DNA from: Oxalobacteraceae bacterium UBA4003
GTDB lineage: Bacteria > Pseudomonadota > Gammaproteobacteria > Burkholderiales > Burkholderiaceae_D
Assembly: GCA_002384815.1 (NCBI GenBank)
Contig: DGBN01000046.1
Coordinates: 1-64,000 of the forward strand
DNA length: 64,000 bases
Direction of reading: 5' to 3'
The translations under genes were made by a program, and so were the position numbers. A model generated the notes under the pieces. That model was not told where the DNA came from and searched no databases. It was given only the letters and a program-made list of their open reading frames with translations. Shown piece after piece: positions 1-9,247 of this stretch. Each line of letters starts with the position of its first letter. Positions within the stretch are counted from its first letter, which is position 1.

Positions 1-71
1 AATTCGTGAGTGATGCCATGCAAAAGAGTACCGCCTCACCCCTGCTCCGCCGCGACAAAGTGCGTAGCTGA
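1..71 (+). CDS. 3' end of an unidentified gene (partial)
   Basis: An open plus-strand frame enters from the left edge and ends at a TGA at 69-71; the visible tail reads ...SPLLRRDKVRS. It lies 33 bases upstream of hemJ and on the same strand, so it could be the last gene of the same transcription unit. About 22 residues are too few to name a family, and the frame could be open by chance. No function is assigned. Confidence 0.35.
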   Translation, partial: FVSDAMQKSTASPLLRRDKVRS

Positions 72-104
72 ATAACAAACTGACATTTTCACCTGGGAAA
101 CAGT

Positions 105-524
105 ATGCTTTGGGTTAAATCGCTGCATATCGTGTTTGTCATATCATGGTTCGCCGGCCTGTTCTATCTGCCGCGCATCTTCGTCAATCTGGCGATGGAA
201 AACGATACGACCAGCACCACACGGCTGTTGCTGATGGCGCGCAAGCTGTATCGTTTCACGACCATCCTGGCCTTGCCGGCAGTGGTATTCGGCCTGGCCC
301 TGCTGTCTTACGGTTTCGGACAGGGTCCCGGCAATGGCTGGCTGCATGCGAAGCTGGTGCTGGTCGTCGTACTGATCGGCTATCACCATGCCTGCGGCTC
401 GCTGCTGAAAAAATTTGAGCGCGGCGCCAACAGGCGCAGCCATACATGGTATCGCTGGTTCAATGAAGTGCCTGTCGTGCTGCTGCTGGCAATCGTCATT
501 CTTGTTGTCGTCAAACCATTCTGA
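105..524 (+). CDS. hemJ: HemJ/CopD-like inner-membrane protein, probable protoporphyrinogen oxidase
   Basis: This 139-residue, very hydrophobic protein has about four membrane segments and the HemJ (UPF0093) N-terminal pattern, with His8 in KSLHIVFVISWFAGLFYLPR. HemJ proteins oxidise protoporphyrinogen IX to protoporphyrin IX in the inner membrane during haem synthesis, and the conserved N-terminal His is a haem ligand in the family. Length matches the family (about 140-150 residues). The start follows GGGAAACAG. It lies 14 bases before the next gene and may be co-transcribed with it. A CopD-like label is the usual alternative; the catalytic role is family inference. Confidence 0.75.
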   Translation: MLWVKSLHIVFVISWFAGLFYLPRIFVNLAMENDTTSTTRLLLMARKLYRFTTILALPAVVFGLALLSYGFGQGPGNGWLHAKLVLVVVLIGYHHACGSLLKKFERGANRRSHTWYRWFNEVPVVLLLAIVILVVVKPF

Positions 525-538
525 TTTGAGGATATGTC

Positions 539-1144
539 ATGGCCAAGATTTGTGAATATTATTTTGCACCGCAATCGCCCTGGTCCTATTTCGGCCATGA
601 ACGCCTGCTCGCATTAGCGAAGCAACACGATGTGCAGATCGATATGAAGCCTGTCGATCTATCAAGGATTTTCAGCGTCTCCGGCGGACTGCCTTTGGCT
701 AAACGTCCGCCGCAACGCCAGGCTTATCGCCTGATCGAATTAAAGCGCTGGAGCGAGCATCTTGGTTTGCCTTTGAATCCGCAACCGAAGTTTTCTCCGG
801 TATCGGGTGATCCTTCTGCAAAGTTGATCATTGCTGTCAAATTTGCGCATGGCACCGATGCAGCGCTTGCACTGACAAGTGCAGTCATGCGCGGCTTTTG
901 GGCAGAAGACAAAAACATCATGGATGCAGATACGCTGATCGCATTGGCGACCGCTGCCGGTCATGACGGCCAGGCATTGTTGAAATCGTCGGAAACGGCA
1001 GCAGTGCAAAACGAATACGAGCAATTTACCAATGAGGCGATGGCAGCCAGCGTATTCGGCGCGCCATGGTATGTGGTAGATGGCGTGGCGTTCTGGGGTC
1101 AGGATAGACTCGATTTCGTTGAACGTGCCTTTCAAAGCACTTAA
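539..1144 (+). CDS. 2-hydroxychromene-2-carboxylate isomerase-like protein (DsbA fold)
   Basis: This 201-residue protein belongs to the kappa-class GST/DsbA-like family that includes 2-hydroxychromene-2-carboxylate isomerase (NahD). The N-terminal motif APQSPWSYFG carries Ser13, at the place of the glutathione-activating Ser of NahD, and the C-terminal FGAPWYVVDG is the cis-proline loop of the thioredoxin fold. Members isomerise aromatic catabolites or act as glutathione transferases. No naphthalene genes are nearby, so the physiological substrate is unknown. The start is set by GAGGATATGTC before the ATG, 14 bases after hemJ. Confidence 0.8.
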   Translation: MAKICEYYFAPQSPWSYFGHERLLALAKQHDVQIDMKPVDLSRIFSVSGGLPLAKRPPQRQAYRLIELKRWSEHLGLPLNPQPKFSPVSGDPSAKLIIAVKFAHGTDAALALTSAVMRGFWAEDKNIMDADTLIALATAAGHDGQALLKSSETAAVQNEYEQFTNEAMAASVFGAPWYVVDGVAFWGQDRLDFVERAFQST

Positions 1145-1267
1145 TGAGATTAGCTTCACCAGTTTCACTGAACAGGTTTTAAAGCAGTACTGCAACACCC
1201 AGTTCGCGCGGCGCATCAGCAAGATGTGGTCGCGCGTCTATTTCATAACGGATAAAAGGTCCCCCTG

Positions 1268-2497
1268 ATGTCAGCACCACATTCCTATTTCTGTCCATGC
1301 CCGCGCGGCCTGGAAATCGCCCTCGCCGAAGAACTCAACGAGATTGCAGCAGCACCCGGCAGCGGCAACACGCTCAAGGTGCATCTGCAAGTACCGGGCG
1401 GCGTCCATTGCTCCGGCACTTTGCAGGATGCATATCGCATCAATCTCCATTCACGTATTGCTTCACGCGTGTTGATGCGCATGGCACACGCCAGCTACAC
1501 GACTGAAAACGATATCTACGATTTAACGCTGGCACAACCGTGGGAAGACTGGTTCGCCGTGCATCACACGATACGCATAGACGTCACCGCAATTAAATCG
1601 CCGTTGCGTAGTCTGGAGTTCACCACACTGAAAATCAAGGATGCGATCTGCGACCGTTTCCGCGATATCTACAATGAACGCCCATCGGTAGATACCAGGA
1701 TGCCGGACATGCGCATTGTCGGCTTTCTGGATGCACGCAACTTCACGGTCTACCTCGACACCTCTGGCGAAGCCCTGTTCAAACGCGGCTGGCGCATGGA
1801 AACCGGCGATGCACCCTTGCGTGAAAACCTGGCCGCAGGTTTGCTGCGCACTTCGGGCTGGAAGCCCGGCATGACCTTGTTCGATCCGATGTGCGGCTCC
1901 GGCACCATTCTGGCTGAAGCAGCACAAATGCTGGCTGGCATTCCGCCCGGCTTGCACCGCGATTTCGCGTTCGAAAAATTCGCCGGTTTCAGCAAGGAAG
2001 AATGGTCGGCGATCAAGAACGACATCAAGGCGAATGCCATCCCGGTTGAGCCGACGATTTTCGGCAGCGACATTTCCGGCGACATGGTGGCGATGACGCG
2101 CAGCAACCTGAACAAGGCCGGCATCGCCTTTGAAGTGCCGTTGAAGCAGATCGAAGCGCAGGAAGTAAAAGCACCCAGTGAAATCCCGGGTATCCTGCTG
2201 ACCAATCCCCCGTATGGCGAACGAATAGGCGTGCGCGGCGACAGCACGATTGCCGATGACGATATGGCGAAGGAGTTTTTCAGTGCCTTCGGCACCACGC
2301 TCAAGCAACGCTTCGCCGGCTGGAAAGTATTTCTCTTTACTGCCGACCTCGGATTGCCGAAATTATTGCGTCTGAAGGAAGCGCGCAAAACGCCTTTCTT
2401 CAACGGCGCACTGGAATGCCGTTTGTTCCGCTTCGATATGGTGGCTGGCTTCAATCGTCGCGAACAGGCAAAACCAAAAACAGATGTCGCCGAATAA
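1268..2497 (+). CDS. rlmL: THUMP-domain 23S rRNA (guanine-N2)-methyltransferase, RlmL type
   Basis: The 409-residue protein has an N-terminal ferredoxin-like/THUMP RNA-binding part (about residues 1-155) and a C-terminal UPF0020 Rossmann methyltransferase. The SAM loop is FDPMCGSGTILAEAA and the catalytic motif is NPPYGER. Such enzymes methylate N2 of a guanine in 23S rRNA (m2G2445 in E. coli). E. coli has a longer RlmK-RlmL fusion; here only the RlmL half is present, as is common in betaproteobacteria. The start follows an AAAGGT-type ribosome site. The exact target base is family inference. Confidence 0.85.
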   Translation: MSAPHSYFCPCPRGLEIALAEELNEIAAAPGSGNTLKVHLQVPGGVHCSGTLQDAYRINLHSRIASRVLMRMAHASYTTENDIYDLTLAQPWEDWFAVHHTIRIDVTAIKSPLRSLEFTTLKIKDAICDRFRDIYNERPSVDTRMPDMRIVGFLDARNFTVYLDTSGEALFKRGWRMETGDAPLRENLAAGLLRTSGWKPGMTLFDPMCGSGTILAEAAQMLAGIPPGLHRDFAFEKFAGFSKEEWSAIKNDIKANAIPVEPTIFGSDISGDMVAMTRSNLNKAGIAFEVPLKQIEAQEVKAPSEIPGILLTNPPYGERIGVRGDSTIADDDMAKEFFSAFGTTLKQRFAGWKVFLFTADLGLPKLLRLKEARKTPFFNGALECRLFRFDMVAGFNRREQAKPKTDVAE

Positions 2498-2525
2498 GTT
2501 TTAATTGTTCTGGCAATACTGAAGT

Positions 2526-2549
2526 CTCCTGACACTATGCTGTCAGGAG
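2526..2549. other. Perfect 9-bp inverted repeat downstream of rlmL
   Basis: CTCCTGACA and TGTCAGGAG are separated by a six-base loop, 29 bases after the rlmL stop. No U-tract follows on either strand, so it is not a canonical intrinsic terminator. It could be an RNA-stabilising or Rho-assisted stem-loop at the 3' end of the rlmL mRNA. Confidence 0.5.
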
Positions 2550-2598
2550 CACTCCCGCATGATACGCACTGCCATTTGGCATTTTCCGCGAGAACATC

Positions 2599-2973
2599 AT
2601 GCATACAAAAATAAACTGGTTCGAAATCCCTTCCACCGATTTCGGTCGCGCCATTCGTTTCTATGAAACGCTGTTCGACACGACACTGCGCCTCGAAAAA
2701 CCGGATTCGGACTCACTCGAAATGGCATTGTTCAGCGATGCAGGCGGGATTCCCTGCGGTTGCGTGACACATTACGAAAATCACTCTCCAAGCAGCAACG
2801 GCACATTGCTTTATCTGGATGCCTCCCCTTCCATCGATGCCATCCTCGCACGCGTAGAAACGGCGGGAGGAGAAATCCGCATGCCGAAACTGGAATTGCC
2901 CAACAATATAGGCTGCATCGCTCACTTCATCGATACCGAAGGCAATCTGCTGGCGCTGCACTCTCAGCATTGA
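2599..2973 (+). CDS. VOC-superfamily (glyoxalase/bleomycin-resistance-like) protein
   Basis: This 124-residue protein has the two beta-alpha-beta-beta-beta modules of the vicinal oxygen chelate fold: it opens with NWFEIPSTDFGRAIRFYETLF and ends with FIDTEGNLLALHS, the usual metal-side strand. VOC proteins bind a divalent metal and act as glyoxalases, dioxygenases or drug-binding proteins; this branch has no defined substrate. It sits upstream of a WYL/YafY regulator, a pairing often seen for stress-responsive VOC genes. The ribosome site is weak. Confidence 0.75.
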   Translation: MHTKINWFEIPSTDFGRAIRFYETLFDTTLRLEKPDSDSLEMALFSDAGGIPCGCVTHYENHSPSSNGTLLYLDASPSIDAILARVETAGGEIRMPKLELPNNIGCIAHFIDTEGNLLALHSQH

Positions 2974-3150
2974 GTTTGCATCTCTGTTCAGTGACGCATC
3001 GCTGGACGGTAAGGCATGCATTTGGCAGAATGAGGCGATGCTTCATTCTGCTTCCATCCTTCATGATTGAGCACAACATGGCTTATCAAATTTCTTCCCG
3101 CCTTTGCATCACGCGTGTTAGTGGCGAACCTGCCCCTCATTACCAACCAT

Positions 3151-3840
3151 ATGCGCCGCGCTGAACGCCTGTTCCAGATCGCGCAGTATTTACGCGGCCG
3201 CCGATTGACAACCGCACATCAGCTTTCTGAATGGCTGGCGGTATCCGAGCGTACGATTTATCGCGACATTCGTGATCTGTCCTCATCCGGCATGCCTATC
3301 GAAGGCGAAGCAGGTGTCGGCTACCGTGTCAGGGCCGGCTTCGATTTACAGCCCTTGATGTTTTCCACCGATGAAATCGAAGCAATGGTCGCCGGTATGC
3401 GCATGGTACAAGCCTGGGGCGGCCCGCAACTGGCGGCATCGAGTGTCGCTGCACTGGCAAAGATCACGCTCGCCTTGCCTCGCGAGAAGCGCGACTTCGT
3501 CGAAGCAACGCCCATGTTTGCACCGGACTTTCATATCAACCAGGCACATGGTGCACGCCTGGAAAGCATACGCCAGGCAATTGGAAAACAGAACAAGCTG
3601 CAATTGGATTATGTCGACGCCAGGCAACAGGCAACACGCCGTACGATCTGGCCGCTCGCCTTATATTTCTGGGGAGATTGCTGGTCTATCGCCGCCTGGT
3701 GCGAAACGCGTAGCGACTTCCGCTCTTTCCGTCTTGATCGTGTACGCACCATGGATGTTGTCGACCACTATGCCAGCGCCAGCGGCCGCCGCCTTGCCGA
3801 TTTTGTCCGTGCAACAAAACGCGACAAGCTATGCTCCTGA
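3151..3840 (+). CDS. YafY-type HTH/WYL-domain transcriptional regulator
   Basis: An N-terminal winged helix (MRRAERLFQIAQYLRGR... with SERTIYRDIRDL as recognition region) is followed by a WYL sensor domain carrying the DYVDARQQATRRTIWPLALYF and FRSFRLDRV strands. Total is 229 residues from this start. A longer frame begins 28 codons upstream at 3067, but family members normally begin MRRA(D/E)RLF, so 3151 is preferred. WYL regulators respond to small ligands or nucleic acids; the target here is probably its own promoter or the adjacent VOC gene. Confidence 0.8.
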   Translation: MRRAERLFQIAQYLRGRRLTTAHQLSEWLAVSERTIYRDIRDLSSSGMPIEGEAGVGYRVRAGFDLQPLMFSTDEIEAMVAGMRMVQAWGGPQLAASSVAALAKITLALPREKRDFVEATPMFAPDFHINQAHGARLESIRQAIGKQNKLQLDYVDARQQATRRTIWPLALYFWGDCWSIAAWCETRSDFRSFRLDRVRTMDVVDHYASASGRRLADFVRATKRDKLCS

Positions 3841-3945
3841 CATGAATTTCAGCCTGCTTGTCCGGATACCGTTTCATTCAAACCCTTCCCAGCGCAACTG
3901 CGATGAATCAGCTATGCTTTTTCTTTTCCCATGCAGGAGAGCGTC

Positions 3946-5430
3946 ATGTTGCGTACTGCCAATAACACCTTCCAGTTGAAAGACCCCTCGCTGCTGCGCA
4001 ATCAGGCCTGCATCGATGGGACATGGACAGGAGCCGCGACAAGTTTCGACGTCAGCAATCCCGCAGACGGCAGCATCATCGGCAATGTGCCAGACATGGG
4101 AGCAGAAGAAACGGAAACTGCCATCCGGGCAGCACAATCTGCGTTTCCTTCCTGGGCGGCAAAAACCGGCAAGGAACGCGCAATCATCATGCGCAAATGG
4201 TTCGACCTGATCACCGCCAATGCAGATGATCTGGCGATGCTGATGACGGCAGAACAGGGAAAACCGCTGATTGAATCCAGAGGCGAAGTGATTTACGGTG
4301 CCAGCTTTATCGAATGGTTCGCCGAAGAAGCCAAGCGCGTCAGCGGCGATGTGATGGCATCGACCTGGAACGATAAACGCACACTCACAATCAAGCAGCC
4401 AATCGGCGTTTGCGCAGCGATTACACCGTGGAATTTCCCGATTGCGATGATCACGCGCAAGGTTGCTCCAGCCGTTGCCGCAGGTTGCACGATAGTGATC
4501 AAGCCTGCTGAACAAACCCCATTGTCCGCACTTGCCATTGCGGAGCTGGCGCATCGCGCCGGTTTGCCGGCTGGCGTCATCAATGTGATCACGGCAGATG
4601 CAGAAAAATCGATCGTCGTCGGCAAGACCTTGTGCGCAAGTCCGATCGTGCGCCACGTTTCGTTCACCGGTTCGACACCGGTCGGTCGCATCCTGATGGA
4701 GCAATGCGCACCTACCGTCAAAAAAATCGGATTGGAACTCGGCGGCCACGCCCCATTCATTGTGTTCGATGATGCCGATCTGGATGCGGCGGTCGCAGGA
4801 GCATTGCAATCCAAGTATCGTAATGCCGGCCAAACCTGCGTTTGCACCAACCGCTTTTATGCACATGCATCGATTTACGATGCGTTTGTGAAAAAGCTCG
4901 CCGCAGGTGCAGCAAAGATCAAGGTCGGTAACGGCTTCGAGCAAGGCGTGCTGCAAGGCCCCTTGATAGACGATCAGGCAATCCGGAAAGTCGAGCAACA
5001 CGTCAGCGACGCCGTCAAGAAAGGCGCAAGCGTGATTACCGGCGGCAAGCCACATGCATTGGGCGGTTACTTCTATGAACCGACAGTGCTATCGAACATC
5101 AGCAATGACATGCTAATCATGCATGAAGAAACCTTCGGTCCGGTCGCTGCCGTCATCAAGTTCAAAACCGAAGATGAAGTCGTTGCTGCTGCCAACGATA
5201 CCGATTTCGGCCTCGCCAGCTATTTCTATTCGCGCGATATCGGCCGCGTCTGGCGCGTGGCGGAAAAACTGGAATACGGCATGGTCGGCATCAATACCGG
5301 CTTGATTTCCAATGAGGTCGCTCCCTTCGGCGGCGTCAAGCAATCCGGTCTGGGGCGCGAAGGATCAAAGTACGGCATAGAGGAATATCTGGAAATTAAA
5401 TACCTTTGCATGGGCGGCCTCGATTCGTAA
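3946..5430 (+). CDS. gabD: NAD(P)-dependent succinate-semialdehyde dehydrogenase
   Basis: This 494-residue aldehyde dehydrogenase has the GabD signature: the cofactor loop TPWNFPIAMITRK, the general-base motif LELGGHAPF and the catalytic loop NAGQTCVC, where Cys298 is the nucleophile and Cys300 the second Cys typical of GabD. It oxidises succinate semialdehyde to succinate, the last step of GABA and related degradation. The start at 3946 is chosen because a GGAG lies 8 bases upstream; an in-frame ATG at 3931 has no such site. No GABA transaminase is adjacent. Confidence 0.88.
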   Translation: MLRTANNTFQLKDPSLLRNQACIDGTWTGAATSFDVSNPADGSIIGNVPDMGAEETETAIRAAQSAFPSWAAKTGKERAIIMRKWFDLITANADDLAMLMTAEQGKPLIESRGEVIYGASFIEWFAEEAKRVSGDVMASTWNDKRTLTIKQPIGVCAAITPWNFPIAMITRKVAPAVAAGCTIVIKPAEQTPLSALAIAELAHRAGLPAGVINVITADAEKSIVVGKTLCASPIVRHVSFTGSTPVGRILMEQCAPTVKKIGLELGGHAPFIVFDDADLDAAVAGALQSKYRNAGQTCVCTNRFYAHASIYDAFVKKLAAGAAKIKVGNGFEQGVLQGPLIDDQAIRKVEQHVSDAVKKGASVITGGKPHALGGYFYEPTVLSNISNDMLIMHEETFGPVAAVIKFKTEDEVVAAANDTDFGLASYFYSRDIGRVWRVAEKLEYGMVGINTGLISNEVAPFGGVKQSGLGREGSKYGIEEYLEIKYLCMGGLDS

Positions 5431-5523
5431 CGCATCGGATAAAACGCATCATGCGCATGAACCAGACCTTGCCGGCATCTGCTGTCAGGTCTTAGCGCAC
5501 GCCCACACGTTGCAAGGTAAATA

Positions 5524-6795
5524 ATGAGCACACCCGAAAAAGACTTTCCGGACCATCCTGCCACCGTCATCAAAACAGTCGTACTTTCCAGCAGCATGCT
5601 GGCGCTTATTCTCGCCGGCATGGCAATGCTGGGGCCTTTTTCCATCGATACCTATCTGCCTGCCTTCCCTTATCTGCAAGCATCGCTGAAGGCAACGTCG
5701 ATAGAAGTACAACAAACACTGACTGCCTACATGCTGGCTTTCGGCATCATGATCCTGTGGCACGGCGCACTGTCGGATGCATTCGGACGACGCAATATCG
5801 TGCTGGTTTCGCTGACGGTATTTGCCATCGCCTCGCTCGGTTGCGCGGCTGCGCATAGCGTGGAATACCTGTGGGCATTCCGTATTCTGCAAGGAATTTC
5901 GGCCGGTGCCGGTGTGGTGGTCGGACGCGCCATTGTGCGTGATCTGTATGCCGGCGCGGAGGCAGCACGACTGCTGTCACTAGTGACGATGATCTTTTCC
6001 ATCGCACCGGCAATTGCCCCTATCGTCGGCGGCTGGATAGTCACGCTGGCCGACTGGCGCACTATCTTTCTATTCCTGTTTGCCTATACCGTGCTGCTGA
6101 TCTGGTTTTGCTACAAGTATTTGCCGGAATCGCTCCCGCTCGAGAAACGCCAGCCCTTCAATCCTCAATTCTTGTATGGCAGCTACAAACGTGTGTTCCG
6201 CTCACCGGCATTTCATTTGAAAGCCGGCACCGTGGCCTTCAACTTCGCCGGAATGTTTTTATATGTTGCCGCAGCACCGGTATTTCTGACGGAACATTTG
6301 GGTCTGGGAGCGCATCAATTCGGCTGGCAATTCGTACCATCGGTAGCGGGGATTTTTCTTGGCGCACTGACGGCCAATCGTACTGCCGGGAAAATCATGC
6401 TGGCGCGCCAAGTCTTTGTCGGCTTCAGCTTCTTGATTGGTGCCGGTATGTTTAACGTCGTCTATCACGCGTTTTTTCCCGCCGCCCTGCCGTGGTCGAT
6501 CGTACCACTGTTCTTTTTCACCTTCGGCATGTCTATGGTGGCACCCGGCGTGACTCTGCTGGTGCTCGATCTGTTTCCAAGCATACGCGGCATCGTCGCG
6601 TCCTGTCAGGCATTTACACAAACCATGCTGGCTGCCCTCGTGGCAGCAGTCATCGCACCCTTGCTATCGCATTCGCCATTTGCATTGGCGCTGGGGCAGT
6701 TGGGATGTGCGCTGATTGCGCTGGCCTTGTGGTCGGGCGGCAGTCATTATCGACGTCGCGCGGCAAAAGAAAATAGCCGGGAAGCGCCGGAGTAA
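5524..6795 (+). CDS. Bcr/CflA-family MFS drug efflux transporter
   Basis: This 423-residue protein has 12 predicted membrane helices and the hallmarks of drug:H+ antiporter family 1: helix-1 motif GPFSIDTYLPAFP and the loop motif SDAFGRRNIVL after helix 2. Bcr/CflA pumps export compounds such as bicyclomycin, sulfonamides or dipeptides; the substrate cannot be read from sequence. The start follows AAGGTAAATA. It lies 93 bases after gabD without a visible terminator, so read-through is possible. The C-terminus is short and basic. Confidence 0.85.
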   Translation: MSTPEKDFPDHPATVIKTVVLSSSMLALILAGMAMLGPFSIDTYLPAFPYLQASLKATSIEVQQTLTAYMLAFGIMILWHGALSDAFGRRNIVLVSLTVFAIASLGCAAAHSVEYLWAFRILQGISAGAGVVVGRAIVRDLYAGAEAARLLSLVTMIFSIAPAIAPIVGGWIVTLADWRTIFLFLFAYTVLLIWFCYKYLPESLPLEKRQPFNPQFLYGSYKRVFRSPAFHLKAGTVAFNFAGMFLYVAAAPVFLTEHLGLGAHQFGWQFVPSVAGIFLGALTANRTAGKIMLARQVFVGFSFLIGAGMFNVVYHAFFPAALPWSIVPLFFFTFGMSMVAPGVTLLVLDLFPSIRGIVASCQAFTQTMLAALVAAVIAPLLSHSPFALALGQLGCALIALALWSGGSHYRRRAAKENSREAPE

Positions 6796-7264
6796 AGCGA
6801 TTCGCGCTTGATGTTCACAAGGCGATGCCCAGCGTACTTTTTTCACTGCACCATATTTTCCGGTCCGCGATCAATCCATCTCCGCCAGCCACGCTGCGCA
6901 ATCGCCGCTGCGCGCATACGCAACAATCTTTCCCTTGATTTTTAATGAGGAGACTTGGTACCAACGACACTTTATGGAAATACATATAGTGGAAGTCAAT
7001 ACTGCAAATATAGTTGCAGAGAGAAGGAAAAGTCCGCATGCCTCCTCAAAAAATACTGCTCGCCTTTAACCAAATCTTCACGCGACCATTGAAATTTCAG
7101 TGCTAAAAATTCATGCAAAATATTTTCATGCATGCGTCAACCGCATTGTTTGACTGGCGTTATATACGTACAAGCTGGCGCACATGGAACGGAACACAAA
7201 AGCACATGCAAAAAAGCAGCAACAAGAAGGAAAAAACACCTGCAGTCAAATAATTCGCGGTAAT
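6796..7264. other. AT-rich intergenic stretch without a recognisable gene
   Basis: Between the Bcr-type pump and the terminators near 7.27 kb I find no credible coding sequence. The stretch is visibly more AT-rich than its neighbours and holds a short CTGCAA/TTGCAG inverted repeat at 7002-7019. Short frames here have no ribosome sites or family-like sequence. It may be remnant DNA. Confidence 0.5.
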
Positions 7265-7290
7265 AAAAAACAGGCTCTGCCTGTTTTTTT
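7265..7290. terminator. Bidirectional intrinsic terminator
   Basis: AAAAAACAGGC, loop TCT, then GCCTGTTTTTT gives a stem with U-tracts on both strands. On the minus strand it lies 50 bases past the ggt stop and is the natural end of that transcript. Confidence 0.75.
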
Positions 7291-7294
7291 TGAT

Positions 7295-7332
7295 TGCCGG
7301 CTCAGACCGGAGACTGAGCCGGCAGTTTTTTT
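7295..7332 (+). terminator. Intrinsic terminator, plus strand
   Basis: An 11-bp perfect stem (TGCCGGCTCAG / CTGAGCCGGCA) with an 8-base loop is followed by seven T residues at 7326-7332. It would stop plus-strand transcription running toward the convergent ggt gene. Confidence 0.75.
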
Positions 7333-7339
7333 ACGCCTG

Positions 7340-9037
7340 CTAGACACCCAACGCACGACCATCGCTGCGCGGATCATGTGCGCCAGAAAAGGCGCCACTC
7401 TTCTGATCAATCACAATCGCACCCGGATGCCCGGACAATGGACTTTGTGCAGAAATAACGCTCATCTCATGGCCGCGTCGCGCCAGTTCCTCGAATACTT
7501 TTTCACCCGCATCTTTTTCCAGCTTCAACGAATCGCGCGTATCCGAAAACGTTTTCCCGAGCAGGAAGCGCGGTTTCGACAAGGCCGTCAACGGATCCAT
7601 CCCGTAATCGATCATTCTGGTCAGAATAGTCGCCAGCGTTTGCGGCTGTCCATCTGCACCTTGCGTCCCATACAGGATATGCGGCTTGTCGTTCTTCAAA
7701 TACATGCCGGGATTGAGTGTATGAAAAGGACGTTTCCCCGGTTGCAGTACATTCAGGCTATCCGCCTTCAGGCTGAATGATGCGCCGCGGTTATGCCACA
7801 GGATACCGGTGTCGCCCGCCATTACGCCGCTACCCCAATCGAAGTAAACCGTTTGCAGCATGGAGACTGAATTGCCTTGCGCATCGGTCGCACCGATATA
7901 CACCGTATCTCCGTTCTTGAACACATGCGGCCACGGTAATGCGCGCTGCATTTGAATCTTGCCTGCGAGTTGATCCAGGTGCGCTTTCGACAGCAGCTTT
8001 GCCGAAGGAACGTTGACAAATTCGGGATCGGCCACGTACTGATTGCGGTCGATGAATGCACGCTTCACCGCTTCGACAACGACGTGATAATAGTCTGCAC
8101 TGCCTTCCGGAATGTTCTTCAAATCAAAACGATCGAGAATGCCCATGATTTCCAGTGTGGTAATACCTTGCGTCGGCGGCTGGTTCGCCAGCAACACGCC
8201 ATCGCGATAATTGACGCGTAAAGGCGGTTCTATGCGCGCCTGCGTTTTTGCCAGATCGGATGCCGTCAATGGCGAGCCTGCACTTTTCAATCCCTGGGCA
8301 ATGCGTTCTGCCAGTTTTCCTTCGTAAAAATCACGATACCCGCGTACTGCCAGCATCTCCAGCGTATCGGCCAATTGCGGTTGCTTGAATAACTGGCCGA
8401 TTCCGGGAGCCTTGCCATTGATCATGAAGGATTGCGCAACGCCCGGCAGCGCATTCATTTCCTTTTCACGGAAGTCCATCCAGAAACGTTCCGACGGCGA
8501 CACCGGAAAACCGTCTCTGGCAAAGCCGATCGCCGGCTTCAGCAATTCGGCCCAGCTTTTGCTGCCTGCCAACTCCCTGCTGCTGATGTCGAATGCCTTG
8601 CCTAGCGTATCGACATTGGCTGCAGTGGTCAGCATGGAAGCCGGCCCACGCACCGGAATGGCACTACCGCTGTATTGCGGCAGAATGGCCGGTGCCTGGC
8701 CGATGCCGGACAAGGTTCTGACCTTGCCGTTGCGATCGCTGATGATCATGAAGGCATCGCCGCCGAAGCCGGAGAAATGCGGATAAGTCACGTTCAAGCA
8801 TGCTGCGATGGCGATGGCTGCTTCGATTGCATTGCCGCCGGATTTCAATACATCCAGTCCGGCATTGGTCGCCAGCTCATGCGGACTGGTCACCATGCCT
8901 TTGGCCGAAGTAGCCAACACACTCTTCGGTTTTGCTTCCAGTGCCATCGATAGCGGTGCCATCGAACTCAGCGCCATTGCACCTGAGGCAGATAAAAAAT
9001 CTCTTCTCGTCATCCCGGGGAAAAGCCTGTTTTTCAT
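7340..9037 (-). CDS. ggt: Tat-exported gamma-glutamyltransferase-family Ntn hydrolase
   Basis: This 565-residue proenzyme has a twin-arginine signal (R11-R12 in TRRDFLSASG) followed by a hydrophobic stretch, then a GGT large subunit, and a small subunit that should begin at Thr378 (DTVYIGATDAQGNSVS), the expected autocleavage nucleophile. GGTs cleave or transfer gamma-glutamyl groups, for example from glutathione, in the periplasm. The start is supported by GGAG five bases upstream. A strong terminator upstream separates it from the DUF1097 gene, so it probably has its own promoter in 9038-9196. A relative is encoded at 11.2-12.8 kb. Confidence 0.88.
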   Translation of the reverse strand: MKNRLFPGMTRRDFLSASGAMALSSMAPLSMALEAKPKSVLATSAKGMVTSPHELATNAGLDVLKSGGNAIEAAIAIAACLNVTYPHFSGFGGDAFMIISDRNGKVRTLSGIGQAPAILPQYSGSAIPVRGPASMLTTAANVDTLGKAFDISSRELAGSKSWAELLKPAIGFARDGFPVSPSERFWMDFREKEMNALPGVAQSFMINGKAPGIGQLFKQPQLADTLEMLAVRGYRDFYEGKLAERIAQGLKSAGSPLTASDLAKTQARIEPPLRVNYRDGVLLANQPPTQGITTLEIMGILDRFDLKNIPEGSADYYHVVVEAVKRAFIDRNQYVADPEFVNVPSAKLLSKAHLDQLAGKIQMQRALPWPHVFKNGDTVYIGATDAQGNSVSMLQTVYFDWGSGVMAGDTGILWHNRGASFSLKADSLNVLQPGKRPFHTLNPGMYLKNDKPHILYGTQGADGQPQTLATILTRMIDYGMDPLTALSKPRFLLGKTFSDTRDSLKLEKDAGEKVFEELARRGHEMSVISAQSPLSGHPGAIVIDQKSGAFSGAHDPRSDGRALGV

Positions 9038-9196
9038 TTTGTCTCCGTATAAATGATGGTGACAAGACCCGCACCGACTATGACATCTCTCGGCTAGTCG
9101 ATACGCGCTTGCCTATTTTGTCAAACCGCATGTGCAACGAAACAAATGTAGCTGAATGTGCGGTCACACTCAACAACAAGTCTTCTTTTGCTATGC

Positions 9197-9237
9197 AAAA
9201 AAAAGCACTGCCAGATTTTGATATCTGGCGGTGCTTT
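9197..9237 (-). terminator. Strong intrinsic terminator after the DUF1097 gene
   Basis: Read on the minus strand, a 15-bp stem (one G-T wobble) with a six-base loop is followed by eight U residues, 11 bases past the DUF1097 stop. It ends the ggt2-amidohydrolase-DUF1097 unit and separates it from ggt. Confidence 0.85.
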
Positions 9238-9247
9238 CAAGGACGAA

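Noticed and set aside
3874..5055. Long minus-strand open frame (393 codons) opposite gabD
   Set aside because: It lies fully antisense to a clear aldehyde dehydrogenase and encodes no recognisable family; it is a codon-bias shadow.
7184..7780. Plus-strand frame crossing the terminators into ggt
   Set aside because: It runs through two hairpin terminators and then antisense to ggt, so it is not a plausible gene.
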